NCBI GenBank assembly: GCA_013368315.1
Contig: JAACJM010000358.1
Span: forward strand, 1-64,000
Length of the DNA: 64,000 bases
Reading direction: 5' to 3'
Origin: Tetrapyrgos nigripes
Taxonomy: Eukaryota > Basidiomycota > Agaricomycetes > Agaricales > Campanellaceae
Part shown: positions 43,901 to 56,478 of the stretch, one piece after another
Layout of the letters: each line of letters starts with the position of its first letter
How positions within the stretch are numbered: position 1 is the stretch's first letter
Notes under the pieces: generated by a model
Told to the model about the DNA's origin: nothing
What the model saw: the letters and a program-made list of their open reading frames with translations, nothing else
Databases searched by the model: none
Program-made: the position numbers and the translations under genes

Positions 43901-46348
43901 GAAATGAGAGAGACAGAGACAGAGGCACGAAGACTCACCGTAGTCCACAACCCAATGACACTCATTCCCCAAGAGTCACCACCACCACCACCACCACCAC
44001 CATCACCGCCTTCTCCTGTTGTGCGTACGACTCCACCACCACCACCACCACCACCACCACCATTACCACCACCTCCTCTGCGTAAAGCTCCTTCCCTTCC
44101 ATTGACATTCCTATGCCTATGCTGAGCTCGACGCGAATGAGGAGAACTACCATCACTCTCCCAACCGCCTTCGCCTTCTCTCTCACTTTCATCAACGTCC
44201 ACGTCCACATCAATGTCCACCTCATCCTCATACTCTCCACCAGCTTCATCCCATTCCTGATCCTCGTCATCCCCATTCCCATTCCCATACACACTCCCAC
44301 CTCCAACCCCGTTTACACCATGGCCCGACGTCCCAACCCCACTCTTCTTCCCCCTCATCTCAACACCCGTCGCATAATTCTTCGCTGCTCTTGCTAACAA
44401 AAAGTACTCTTTTGCTTCCAACGAATACGGCTGTTGATCCTGATCGAACAACGCTCCGAGTGCAAAGATGATGAAGAGTAGACCGAGGGTGTGTACGTTG
44501 GAGAGGGAGGAGAAGGAGCTGGGAGGTGGGGAGGGGGGTGTGGGTTAGAATATGGTTTAGGTGAGTTTATTGAGGATGGTGAAGGGCCAGGAATTAGAGA
44601 TGGAAAAAGAATAGAAAACCCGTGTTAGCTGAGGTTTACCTAGCTTACATTAGAAAGGGAAAAAAACTCACTCAACACGATACACAGGCGCTAATATGTC
44701 GTCTAAGAGCTCATTCCGCGGTAGGGCTGCGTACCTTCAAATAAGTCAACGTTAGCGTTGATTCAGTCAGTCTTCACAACTTCCCTTTCCAAAAAAGGGA
44801 GTGAAACACAGGATAAAATAGAATAACTCACATATACCTCCCCGCTTCCAAATACACATCACACAACCTCAAGGCCTCCGAAAGCTCCGGTAAGAGCCCC
44901 CAAATTTCAGCTCCGAGACTATCGGGGTCGTCTGGATCTTCTTCTTGTCCTCCGATTCTCGCTCCCATACCCATATCCATTCCTCTACCACCACCATGAC
45001 CACCACCATGACCATTTACACCAGATGAGTATGAGTAGCCAGTTCCGTTTACACCACCACCGTTTGTAGTAGTGCTATTATTACTGCTAGAAGAAGCGGC
45101 GGAAGAGAGGCTAGAAACCTCATTAGGACATCTTGAATCGATAATTTTCTTTGGGAGACGGGGACAGTCGTATGATGAACTGGATGCGTGGGAGGGTTTG
45201 GAGAGTGCCTGGTGTTGACGTTGGTGTGGATATAATTGGGGTTGTAGTAATGATGTAGTGACAAGGCAAGGTAGAAAGACAAGATGTAACAATTGATGGA
45301 CAAAAGCATTAGCGTGCTCAAATGACCCAAAGGTAACGAAACGTACCCGAATGAGGTACTCTGACCGCGCTGTTTTGCCTAGGAAGGAGGTTTCGCCGTT
45401 GCAGCCTATGGAGAGGGTGCCTGTAGAGGTGTGGGGCATACAGTGAAGATGAGAAGAAAGCAGACAATAAGTAGTTAGTAAAACACTCACCAAACGCGTC
45501 AATGAAATTTTCGTCCTTTGTGCTGCTATTATTGGCGGGTCCATTTACGCCAACACTTGATCCTGATGAAACAGCATGCGACGATGACGACGACGGTGTC
45601 GTCGTCGGTGTAATTGCAGGAACTGATAGTGATGCTGATGCTCCTGGTACTTCGGGCACTCCATTGCCGACTCTGACTCCGTCACTACGGTTATGGTTGG
45701 GATGAGAGTTCGCATTGCCGTTGAGAACATGACTGGGATGGGGCTCGGAGGAGCTGACACCGGAATTCGCGTTGTTATGAGGCACCGTTAAATTCAACGG
45801 TACCTTAATCATCAACAACTCGCTCTTCAATAACGGGTGTGGCTCATCTGATACACGCGACTGGACCGAGGCCAAGGCTTCTTCGAGTTCCCTAATTCGC
45901 GAACAGAGTTGAGAGATACGGTCGTGGAGTTCTTGGGTACCGGAGAGGATGAGACGGTTATTTTTGCCTGCTGCTAAGGAGCCTGTATAGCAAAGAGCGA
46001 GAGGCACGGAGAGAAGGGACAAAGAGAGAGCGAGAAGGCGTTAACGAGCAAGAAAGAGTTGGAGTAAGACAGTAGACGCACCATCTGGACAAATAGACTC
46101 GCAGCCTCTAGACACGCATTTCGTGCATGGGACCTATCGTTCCAACCGACGTAAGTTTTGTACACCAATTGAAGAAGAGGATTTCTGTTGACCTGTTTAT
46201 CGCATTTAAGCTTAAGCCTTCGACATTCTGCGCATGCTGTCGGTCTGTACGTAGTTAGTCTCTGTCCCCTATAAACATCGCGTGGTACATACACTCTGCC
46301 AGGCTTCCGGCGCACTCGGGCGTCCTTCTCTTTTTCCTTGTCTTTCAT
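40946..46348 (-). CDS. Zn(II)2Cys6 transcription factor with fungal_trans domain
   Basis: Starts MKDKEKEKDARVRR at 46348. Exon 1 ends at about 46194 and exon 2 (about 46133-46082) completes the binuclear cluster: CAECRRLKLKC, then CTKCVSRGCESIC. A coiled-coil dimer segment follows (QELHDRISQLCSRIRELEEALA, about 45950-45860). The middle homology (fungal_trans) region is spread over many exons: LPELSEALRLCDVYLEAGRY (near 44840), GLLFIIFALGALFDQDQQPYS (near 44430), RRALVFWQIFTVDTWLS/FNYGRPPSLS (near 43150) and the DCPLPEDTDEY motif. Long Gly, Ser and Gln/Pro tracts interrupt it, notably poly-Gly from (CAC)n at 43978-44090. Ends PILDATWQSFVEQLGF at 40946. A nuclear DNA-binding activator or repressor; targets unknown. 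Exact exon ends in the middle were not all fixed. Confidence 0.9.
43656..43673 (+). repeat. Interstitial telomere-like repeat
   Basis: 'attagggttagggttaa' contains two and a half TTAGGG units in a region that appears to be an intron of the transcription-factor gene. TTAGGG is the usual fungal telomere unit. Too short to be a telomere relic with confidence. Confidence 0.6.
43978..44090 (+). repeat. Two (CAC)n microsatellites
   Basis: Two CAC/CAT runs (about 43978-44005 and 44034-44070). On the coding minus strand they read GTG/GGT, giving poly-Gly in the regulator's linker. Length polymorphism is likely. Confidence 0.85.
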
Positions 46349-48501
46349 TCTGCAGAGTCGAAATTGGGAGTATAGGAAGGAGTTGGAGGGGTAGTGGAGG
46401 AAGAAGAGAGGGAGAGAGAAGGAGTGTATGTGCTATAGTAGCTTAGTAGAAGACTGCTTGGTAATCACCCATGTTTTTGCGGGCGCCTGCTGTCAATCCG
46501 CCCCTGATGATGGATCTCCGCGCCAATCATAATAGTCATTTTCGACCAAGTCATTGAACGGCGACTACTGACCTTGAAGATCTTGACCCCGAGCAGGGTC
46601 GACCACGAGTACTTGGTGACCTCAAACCAACAATGAAGCCAACTCACACACTTGCAACGTTCTACAACAAAGAAGGCTTCCACCCTAACTGCGTTAGGGT
46701 CGGACTCAGAGAGGCCACGACCACATCCATGGTGTAATTGATGGACGAGCTCTAGGAAGATAAAGGGAGCAGTACTTTGACAAATAACTGGTTTCAACTA
46801 GTGCGGTGCCTGCCAAAATTTGGTGGCGTACCAGTATAGTTATCTTGGTAATAAAGATTTTTGGGCCGCCAGTAGAAGCCAGTAGAATGCCCTGTAACGC
46901 CGTTTAGCGAGTCCAATGGAACGGTGATCGCTCACAAGCGCTCACATGCAGCCAACCGAGATGTTCTTATGTAATAATCGGCTAAAAATATGTTGTCGTC
47001 GGGATCTCACGACGCCCCCGACAACCGGGCGCCGCGTTGCCGCTGCCACGCGATTATGTTCATTCAGAGCTTCATCGACGTGATCGAGTTTGTCACCAGC
47101 TGATTTGCAGGGAGCGCCAGTTCACCAGTATTACAGTAATCTGTCAAAACATTGATGAGGCTTTCAAGTTGAGATGTGGGGAGGGGCCTCGTGTCGAGGC
47201 GCCGACCTTGCTCGCTCTTGACAAGTACTGTGTCGCAGTATGCTGAACGGTCTCTTGACGATGACAGGCTGGAGCTACTATTACTAAAGGGCTGGGGAAG
47301 GTCTGAAGGGTCTAGACCGAATGACACAAGCATAACATCATTGGTTTGTACATGTGGATGATAAAGGTCGATGACGTCGGGCATAGCGTATAACACTTCG
47401 TGGGGTCAGTCCCTCTCCCTCTACGTCTTCAAGCTTCAAGCACCAACACCAATACTAACACCGACACCGACACCTCAGAACACTTCCGCCAACTCTTCCT
47501 CCTCCCCAAAACTAGGTATGGGAAACTCCGCTTCCACTGGCACTGCGTTGGGCCTTGGGGTCCGGGATGTTTCTTAGCAGCAGTGATTCAATAGAAAAAC
47601 CGGAATCTTCGGAACTTTAAATCGAAGACAACCTGATGAGCTACCCATACTAGAATACCTCATTAGAGCTGAGCGCGGCGAAGGTAAAAATACTACTTAC
47701 ACGCCCGGCCCTTGAACTACCGTTCTGCAACAAAGATGCGCTGCAGAACTGATGGTCCAGTACTGCAGATCACCTATTGCTGAAGAATATTCCGGCCCCT
47801 GGCCGCTCAAACTTCACCAGAACGTGTAGAATACCTGATAACAAACTCTTGCCAGCTCAGACATCACGGAATTGGGACGAACATTGCCATGCATGGCATA
47901 TGCTAGCCATGCAAAGACCATCATGGTTTGAAGATGGCAGTGGATGGTATGCAGTTGCCATCGGGGTGCCATGTTATGGAGTACGATGGCAAGCATATAC
48001 CATCGATGGCGTGGTTTACCATGTTTGTCCCAGTTCCGTGATGGAATCTCTACAGTAAGTCAAAAACACGTCAAATTCGAAGCTGCTGGTCACGCGAATT
48101 TTCCTTTTAAGCATTTATGACTACGACTACTACAGGACTACTCAGTAAGTATGTCGACATGCACGTCACTATCTGTAGCATCTCGCCTTGCAGCCTGTTG
48201 CAGCCGGAAATTTCTCATCAAGTCTCTTTAAGTTGCTCTTAAGTACTTCATCTTGCCTTGATCTTGCCGTCGGTTCAAGTTCCATCTTGCCATGCTCGTA
48301 CTTGCTTCCTCCTGCGACACAAGACTACCATTTATTGTTACAAATCAAAAAAAAAAAAAAAAAGATTACACACAAGACACAGGGAGGAGTGATGACGTCG
48401 CCTTACTATCTCTTACATCCTCGAAATCAGCCATCATTGCGGTGTCTCAGCACGGTATTTAGAGGTATAGGGCAAGTGTAGTTCGAGTCACGCAGAAGCC
48501 T
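46349..48501. other. Gene-free interval
   Basis: Upstream of the transcription factor and downstream of the DUF6534 gene. Small frames (46465, 47064, 47777) overlap on both strands without motifs. There is a 14-bp palindrome TGCCATGCATGGCA near 47885, an A-run at about 48345-48364, and the left part presumably includes the regulator's promoter. Confidence 0.5.
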
Positions 48502-50406
48502 CTAGACCGCATTGAATGCATCTGCTTGACTTTCCTTTTCATCAACATGCCAGTTGTGTTCTCCTCCATCTTGCAATGTGATGGCGTCTTCGGTTTTTCT
48601 GGGCCTATCTGTCCGTGTCAACTCGTGCTCTTCGACATGTATGATGACCTGTGAATTTTTGAGGTTCAGAAACAGTCCAAGGGAAGAAGATTGGACTTAA
48701 TACCTGGCCTCTGCTTCGATCACGATCCATTCCGAGTCTGCTCTGAAAGAAGGGAAAAAGAAATAAAAATCAGCAGTTGGGGAAAACTCGAAAGTTACTT
48801 ACTGTCTGGATTCTGTCCTGTGTCTCATTGCTTTCATCGAACTTCCACCCTCCTCGCGAATTCAAAGAAGAAAGTAGTGAATTCGTATATAATCTAGCCA
48901 AAACAAGGTTGAAGAGGATATGCCTTGAGAGAAATCCAGTGAGTACTGAGTGGTAAATGCAGTCTAAAGACTTACAGTCCAGTTGGGTTTAGTAGATAGA
49001 CCAGCAGATCTACAAGACTTCATTTGTGTGTGAGTAGCCGACAGCAATCAAGAATTGAAAAATCATCTTACGCCCACACAGATGTTACGAGACCTATTAC
49101 TCTTTATCAGCCTGTTTGTTTCTCGAGGAACATATATTGAATTTACCTGTCTGAATCGATACTGAGACGACGTGACTCAGTCAACTTCACATCATGGCGA
49201 TGTATAAAATCAACTTACATCGAATGATACGGTCGATATGACTGTCAGTGTTCTTGAACCCAGTTCGATGGCGCCTCTAATAAAGTCACACAGTCAAGCA
49301 TTTAGCATAGAGATCCAGCCCGAGGTCAAGAAACTGAGCCTACCAGATGGGTGACCAGTGTTCCCGTTATGATGACATCTGCCACTGTAGCGGAGACCAG
49401 CCCTACGAGAACATAGCGCATCAATAAGCTTTCTGTGTTCTCTAACGGCAATGGGCATCGACTAATAGACTTACAGATAATGACAACCACCTGAAATTTC
49501 TGGAAATTCACGAATACTTTAACGATATTGCAAGCAATGGCGGTAGCAATGCTCATTACTGCGGTGTTCAATCAGAGAAGTTCGAGTAAAAGAGAGAGTA
49601 ATCACTCACAGAAAGTTGCTGCGGAACAGACCAGGATGATAGCCACCAATATCCAGCTTTCAGTGAGGACTTTTACTCTCCAGGCGTAGAATGCTTGGAT
49701 CGCGGCACCAATTATACCCTGTATACTGCAACTTCAGTCCCAATTCAAGGTTCCAAGAGGAAAGCCACCGACGGTTAGAGCAGGCTCTGTAATTCAAGAT
49801 AGAAAGAATGAGCATCTATCCGACTGGCATGTGATGGTTGTACAAGATACCTGTTGAAAATAACCAGGTTCTCGCTGTTTCCAGATATGTTACATCGTCT
49901 GTACACGGCACATAGTCAGTGTTGGTAGGGCGCTTCCAATTCAAGAAGTACGAGCATACCGAAATGTTTGACTAGTGAGATATAAATATACATCATCGCG
50001 AAGATCGTTTGCGCTGTGTCAGCAGTAAAAACAAAGGCGACCTGCCAGAACGATTGTTAATGATGTCCGTTAGGATTACAAGAAGAGTCCGTAATTACGA
50101 AAGCTTTGATGAACCAGCGATCTCTAAAGTCAGAGCGTCAGAACTAACATTACCATCCAAGAACGCGAAAGACTCACTTTTGCTGATACCTGTTCCAGTA
50201 TATATATCTGCTTATCGGTAAGCATTGGGGTGTCAAGGTGTTTTCAAGGAATCCACGTACACCTGAGTGATCAAAATACCATAGAGGAGAATGCTAACAA
50301 ACGTGCCAGCGAGGAAAGGCCCATGACTACAATGAAGATGTTCAAGTTAGCGATGGTGGCACTCAGAAACTTTGAACACTGACGCGATTTCTGCAGGACC
50401 AAGCAT
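48502..50406 (-). CDS. DUF6534-family seven-helix membrane protein
   Basis: About 13 short exons join on the minus strand. Start MLGPAEIAHGPFLAGTFVS at 50406; an in-frame stop lies just upstream. Then LLYGILITQIYIYWNRY, QKDRWFIKAFVAFVFTADT, AQTIFAMMYIYISLVKHFG, LTGIIGAAIQAFYAWRVKVL, WILVAIILVCSAATFLMS, WLVSATVADVIITGTLVTHL, RRHRTGFKNTDSHIDRIIR and ILFNLVLARLYTNSLLSSLN. The order, the YYxQY-type loop, the AxxDVxITxxLxxxL and NxxLARLYTNSLLxxLN motifs are diagnostic of DUF6534. A polar tail ends AFNAV, TAG at 48502-48504. About 345 residues. These proteins are expanded in Agaricomycetes with no established function. All junctions read in frame, so the gene appears intact. Confidence 0.88.
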
Positions 50407-52278
50407 TTTGATGAAATCGGAAAGGGAAACAGAGCAGGCCTCGGAGGCTTCATGGGGCTTCTTTTATTCAGAATATATAGTATGAATACTTGATGGGAAC
50501 TTGTAGCCTTCGTCATTTAGGAGCCACACCACTGCCTGCGGTGTCCAAATATGACTAGGCGATGTGTTAGATCCTGATGCTAGTCCCAATTTGACCGTAA
50601 CCATTCTCGATTTGAAGCAAACTTGAAGCCACCCTTGTCAACCAATTGTAAGAGAGAAGGAAACCACGGAACAGTCCTACCATGGCATACAGAAAATTTA
50701 ACCTCGGGCGCGTCGAAACCATGAGAAAACCTGGAGATAGGTTGCCCCAAATTAAATCTACCCAGCACTGTGGCGAAGAGGAGATCATAATTACATTGGC
50801 ATACGATGCTCTCGGAATCTAGATCGTGACTGAGTAAACTTGGAGTAAACACTTTAAAAAAAGACAGACTCAGATACATTCCTTCTCCACTTTCTGATTT
50901 GAGGATTCAAATGGGCAAATGTACATTGTTATTTGTAGTTAGACTCGGAAAACCTTGTCAGTTGCCAGTTTTCAAGACGCAGAGTGTCCAAGACCTGTCA
51001 AACTCATGTCAAACTCAAACGAGGTGAAGGGAGTCGGGCTCGACACTAAGTCTTCTAACGTCAACAAAAGCCGCAGCTCTTTGCAAGTCATCCACATGGT
51101 TCCATTCAAGACCCAAGGCACATATGGTTAGGCGACGACAGAACGAATGCCCTGCCGCCTTCTGTGTAAGTGCGTGATTCGGCTCGGAAAGTCTTTACAA
51201 CCGGCTGCGCGTAGGGGGACGGCCTCGCCCTTGTAACACCATATCAATGATTAGGTGACTACCCAACGCCACCCCGCCGGGTCCTGAAGGATGCACTTGG
51301 CGTGTATATATCTATCTACCTTAGGGACAGAGATACTCGCTCTGAAAGCTTGCAGATGCCAGCAAGGTTTGCGTCAACACTAATTTAGCAACGAGGTTCA
51401 GTGATTAGTGCCTTTGAAGAACTGAAAATCATCATACGCGTTTGTCATGCCAGAGCTGATGGCGTCCGACGGTTTTGCTCTTAAGCCATCGGAGGGCGAG
51501 CCGCCAGTGTAAAGCAATAGGACCAGGCTGCATGGGTGGATTAACTATTCAATCGGTTCTGGAAGATCAGGAAGCATCTACCATACTGTTGGGTATTCAG
51601 ACTTCAATAGTGATTTTCCCTTAAGTGCTCACCAATGTGATCCCGATACCCCAAAGTTAATTACCAGGCTCGCGCTCGTTACTTAGGTATGGTCTGCGAG
51701 AGCAAGCCAGAGAATTGGGCATCCTGCCGTGATAAGACTTCGTGAACCCCGCAGGGTACCTCCGACGGCGATCAGCTTTCTGTCTCGTTGTAAAAACTCC
51801 AAATAGGAGTAAGTACCTGGCATGTTTCTTTCCTTTACGGGATCAGGAAGACTGGAGGTCATTCTGCTCCTAAACAGTTTGTTCTGTAGCCATTGATATA
51901 ATCATTTTAGGCGTCAAAGCCCATTGAGTACGAACCTTTTACCTAAATGGCGCTTGACTCCGCTAGACACCGGGAAAAGGTACCACTGCTTCGTATGGCA
52001 AATTACGAGGCCCGAGCTTAGATAACTTTTTGATAATACTCACTGAACATAAAATGTGGTCTGGGTAGCGTTACAAGAACGAAGATGCAAGAGAAAAAGA
52101 CGTGGTAAATACGCGAAGCCGAACGTATGTGAAAGCGAACTAGTCACTGGGAGTGCATAGGAACAGGACATTACACCTCATAACAGGGTTAGGGGTGGAA
52201 CATGGCTGTATAGTCAGGATATCCGAGAGTCGAGACGCACCATCAAACCCCAATACAAATTAGTACAGCTAAGTCGTA
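50407..52278. other. Gene-free interval
   Basis: About 1.9 kb. The left end should contain the DUF6534 promoter. No open frame with family motifs or long hydrophobic pattern; nothing recognised. Confidence 0.5.
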
Positions 52279-53129
52279 TCAAACCTCTTCAAAACTTGCG
52301 GCCTCCCCGTCGCCTTCCTGCCCCTGTCGATTCTCTCTGCCAATTTCTCCACAACCCCACCATTGTCTCCATTGTCTTCCAACGTCTTTCCCAATCGACC
52401 TCTCTGTATACAACTCCTCTACCTCCGCCTTCGTCACCAGCATACCCAAATCGCCGACTAGCAAGGTGCATGAAACTGCTCGGGTAAATGGATGTTGTTG
52501 CGCTGGAGGTAGCAAAACCCGATGTAGAGGGGTCACCAGGGGAAGATGGGAGGAAGGACGGAATTCGGGGAAATGTTCATTCATTATGTCGACGGATGGG
52601 GAAAGCGAGTATAATTGGAGGATGAGAAAAGAGGGTAGAGAAAGAGGACGTACGCATCATCGAAATTCCTGATATGCGTACCCATCTGATTACCCTATAC
52701 ACCAAGAACATCAAGTCCAATACTACGAGCACTGACAGCTGAAGGACCAGCTGATGCCGTCGTATCGATGAGTTCTGTAGCTGGTTCGGATTCTTCTCTA
52801 CTGTTTTTCAAGCGCCAGTAAGCAGTGGATGAAGTAAAAAGAAAGAAAGAAAAGAGGATAAAATAGAATAAACGCATGAAGCATGGAAAATTCTGCACCA
52901 GAATCTTATTCTTGATCAACAGTCTCCTTGCAGCCTGATCCGCGGCTACGATTGCCGTCTCATCATCCTTTCCCCCAGACTTGTTGTAGAGTCTAGAGTC
53001 GATTGTTATAACTCGATAAGCTCGGGTTCTTGTGCCTGGTGGAACCGAGCGCCCCCGGCCGGAGCAGACACGCGAGTGGGCCAGCGATGCCATGACGCGT
53101 CCGTCACGCTTTTTGACGACATAGCTCAA
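52279..53129 (-). CDS. Small uncharacterised gene, structure uncertain
   Basis: Minus strand pieces: 53129-52890 (MSYVVKKRDGRVMAS, then DSRLYNKSGGKDDETAIVAA and DQAARRLLIKNKIL), 52800-52695 (EESEPATELIDTTASAGPSA, SIGLDVLG) and 52455-52279 (VGDLGMLVTKAEVEELYTER, ending ASFEEV). Plausible introns (GTGCAG, GTACGT donors) lie between, but I could not make every junction agree in frame. Composition looks coding (charged, helical), unlike flanks. Not recognised; a 53093 ATG (MASLAHSRV) is an alternative start. Confidence 0.4.
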
Positions 53130-53639
53130 TCAGGCAATCGCTCCATCCTGCTTACGACAGTATTTTTACGGGAGTGGGTTTCCCACCCTCTATTCGGGTT
53201 GCGCGTTCTTTTCGGACCGTCCACCGCAAGGGTCTATCCCGCCGGGTCTACTCCCATCCCATCCCATCCTATCTATCCCTTCCTCCCATAAAGTCTCTAA
53301 AGCCCTGTATTTCTTATGTGTAGTAGCTACTTAACTTTACCGTACGAATACCACTTCTATGCAATATCCAGCTACAGCCTTGCTTACAAAGAGACAAACA
53401 AACAACCACAAGTTGCGTCGATCCGCCACGCAAATTTGGTGATCATCCTCAATGCTCTCCTCCTTCTGCTCCTCCCTCTCCAATTTCCACCATCTTCTGT
53501 AGTGCCAACTTGATGGACCAACCAGGATGTTTCCTCTGGTTCACGCCATCTCTTTTTCCTGCTTCATCCAACAGCAACGGCATTTCAAAAAGACTGACGG
53601 CGAGTAGTGAATTTGTTTTGAAAATAGCTAATTTATCTT

Positions 53640-53915
53640 CTCTCTGACTTTTTAGACCAGCCAATGCACGCCGTCTGCTTCATTCCGCAGGCCACAATAG
53701 TCATTCGGAAGACAGACATTCGGAAGACTGGTCTCATTGGCAACAGCTCTCTTCCGTGTTTTGTTTACCTTCATCCGCTTTCAAAATACCTTCTCAAAAG
53801 CAAAGGTGAGCAACGAAGTCCTTTTAAGGCAGGAAATGTACATTTCCTCGACTTTTTAGGTCAACTAATGGGCGCCATCTGCTTCATTCCGCGGGTTACA
53901 ACAGTCTTCTCACCG
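53640..53915 (+). repeat. Imperfect direct repeat, about 60 bp
   Basis: 'gactttttagaccagccaat' plus 'ctgcttcattccgcaggcc' (53646-53692) recurs as 'gactttttaggtcaactaat' plus 'ctgcttcattccgcgggtt' (about 53850-53898). It lies 250-500 bp upstream of the gene at 54149. Confidence 0.75.
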
Positions 53916-54148
53916 TACCCTACGATTTCAGCGGGCTCTGCTTTTGCTGACAGACTTTTTTTCCCAATCTCCGCCGCTCAGATCTTTCTGCATGGTTATA
54001 AGGACCTCTGGTCTTTGTTGTTCTTATCCTTCTTCCTTTGCATGACACTCAGACCCACCTCTCTCGCAGCTTCCCTTCTCACAAAACATCAAGTTTCCTT
54101 CTCATCCAACTCTTCTTGTTCATTTTCTTGCCCTCCTCTTTCTTGGTC

Positions 54149-56047
54149 ATGCCGCTTTCTGCAGAAGTTACCAGACGAGTCAACTTACTGCACTCGCTCA
54201 ATGACGAACCTGGCGATATAATTTACGAGTATGATAAATCTATCGATGCTGGCAAGGTTTGGTACTAGTAAGTTTGCCATACTTCTCATCAGTGTTTGAC
54301 CCACTCACTGATGATTTCTGTTTACCAGTCCAGCCACCCTCGAACAAGACCCCCAGACTGGCCAAGACATCATAGTTCCTATCTGTCCTGAAAAACTCTG
54401 TGCACTCTTTGAATCTCACCATATCCGGTATCCCTGTTGCCCATGTGCTGCGGACCCTGGACAACTGGCCTACATCCCCATGATTCTCACCAAAGGCTCA
54501 GATCCAGATGGTCGACTGTATGGAGAGTATTATTTTGGTTGTAGACGCTTCAGAACTGGGTGTCAATTCTTCAGTACGTGTTCACTGTTCTCTTTTTCAT
54601 TGTTTACTGATCCTCTTTCTATCTAGTTGCACCTCTTACGGCTCTGGTCGAAAAAGGTCTTGTGTTTCTAAAAACTGATTATCCAGGTAACTTGTCCTCT
54701 ACCTCCATTGATTTTGACTTGCTTATCCTCTACTGTAGAAAGACGAAGTGGATATCCCCCGGCAATGGGTTCCTCACCTCTCACTGCTCTACCATACTTG
54801 TTTATGTCCTCTCCATGCTCCCTCACAGGCGCCCTTGGTGCCAGCCTTCCTGCTGCCCAGCACAAGTCATCGGTGGCCCCTACTCCCTCAAAATTTGAGC
54901 CTGTCCAGGACCGTTCTATCCAATTACCCACAGCCACATCTACTCCCACCCCAGCTAGTGCCCGCTCTGTTGCGCAGATTCTGTCATCACCAGTGCTTGG
55001 TCCTGATCTTGGTTTCAGTCCTTCCTCTCAATGTCTGCCGACCATGAAGCCAGACATGTCTGCTAGACGCCAACAACATGCTGCTTCTTGCAGAACTGGA
55101 ATTGAAAAATGGCGGGTGCAAGTTGAAGACCTGGATCCCTTCATGGATGCAGCAAATCATGGATCTTTCCAACTTGCAGAAGCTATCAACGGAACTCACT
55201 CCCCTCCTCATTCACGTACTTTTTCACCAGCCAGGCCATCTATCTCTCCCTTAAAGCTGCCAACCCCACCTCAGGGTCTCCCTCCAGCTCTAATTCAATG
55301 TCATCAACCGTCTCGTTTGTCACATCTCACCTCTTTGGAGCGGAGTAGACTGCCTCGGCAACAGAGGGTGCAGCTGGGTGTTAGTGGTGACAATCGAAAC
55401 CGAGCGAGTTCTAAGCCTGACGGTAAGTATATTATATCTCAGTGACACTCTTTTCATTTATCTTATATTCTTCACAGTTATAGTCATTGATGACAGCTCA
55501 GATGACACTCGCCCCCCAAAACAAAAGTGGAAAGTTGGTAAGTTTGGTCATTCTTGTCTTTCTTCTGCCTCTCATGCCCCTCTACAGCACATGTCTCTGC
55601 TGCTTGTAAAAAATCCAAGACTACTGCATTTGAACCAGGTGAGATTTATTTGTACTCTATATGTCCGCCATTGTTTCTCATTCACATTTTGTGGTAGTGG
55701 CAGGTCCTTCAAGGCCCCCACTTGATCCCTTCTCTAGGCCTGCTGCGTGTCCTCCTCCCCGTCCGCGGTACTATGGGTTACTGGCCAACATACGACCTCT
55801 GCATAGTTCTACCACTCAGCGGGTGGAAGGCAAAAAGATGATGGATGGTCTCTCTCGAGGTGTTGGGTACTCAGATGCCGAAGTCAATAGCTGCTATCGC
55901 AAATGCGGCGTCTGTGACAAAAACTTTTGGTATACCAAGATCCACAATCACCTAGATGTCTGTGGCAAAGACGGCAGTGGTGATGATGATGATGATGATG
56001 CAGAAGGAGATACGGACACAAGCTCTGATGTTCAAATTCTTGGCTAA
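54149..56047 (+). CDS. GRF-like zinc-finger protein with SIM-like motif
   Basis: Eight exons (54149-54267, 54329-54573, 54627-54686, 54739-55422, 55478-55537, 55588-55638, 55698-56047; introns with GTAAGT/GTACGT donors) join in frame to about 522 residues; seven are listed because no further junction is needed. N-terminal half has CPCAADPGQ...GEYYFGCRRFRTGCQFF, spaced like a GRF zinc finger (C-x-C, then C and C before a hydrophobic end). The middle is Ser/Pro-rich and disordered. VIVIDDSSDDT (about residue 370) is a classic SUMO-interaction motif. The C-terminus has CYRKCGVCDKNFWYTKIHNH then C, a C-C-H-C/H finger candidate, followed by an Asp run. GRF fingers bind DNA or RNA in topoisomerase and nuclease partners. 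It converges on the DDE-like gene 430 bp away. Not recognised as a named protein. Confidence 0.75.
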
Positions 56048-56478
56048 AGGGTTGGGTAGCGTATGTACAGTGATGGTGGTTAGTTCTCTTGGTGTTATAT
56101 GTCTTTGGCCACTTTCGTTTAGGACACCTCTTCTGTTCGTCATATCTCGCCTAGCATGTCTGACAGCTGTCATAGATATGGAGGATATGGCCGGCAGTCC
56201 TATTTTCACTTTCCTATATCATCTGCTTCACTGTTGTCCTCAAACATCACATCACGAAACCGGTACACTCTGAAGAACTTGTTATTGACAAGGACATATA
56301 CTAAACATGTACTAGAATATCATAATAGTAAATGAACTTTGCCAGTACCTTTACGAAGCAAAGACATGTCTTTGCTGGCCTTCCATACTCGCTCATACTT
56401 AAGTCTAGCATTTGCAACAGCTCTTGTAGCCCTCTCTCGATCCTGAACACTCCGTGTCCTATTCAGCTGACTGAATGC

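Noticed and set aside
43870..44451. Long Gly-rich minus ORF as a separate gene
   Set aside because: It is an exon with flanking intron of the Zn2Cys6 factor, expanded by (CAC)n repeats.
45502..45705. Plus-strand ORF with Asp run
   Set aside because: Antisense to the Ser-rich linker of the transcription factor.
47064..47396. 110-codon minus-strand ORF
   Set aside because: No motif, overlaps other frames on both strands, no plausible splice partners.
48445..48530. tRNA-like T-loop 'gttcgagtc'
   Set aside because: No matching A-box, anticodon arm or acceptor stem could be folded; it also lies at the 3' end of the DUF6534 gene.
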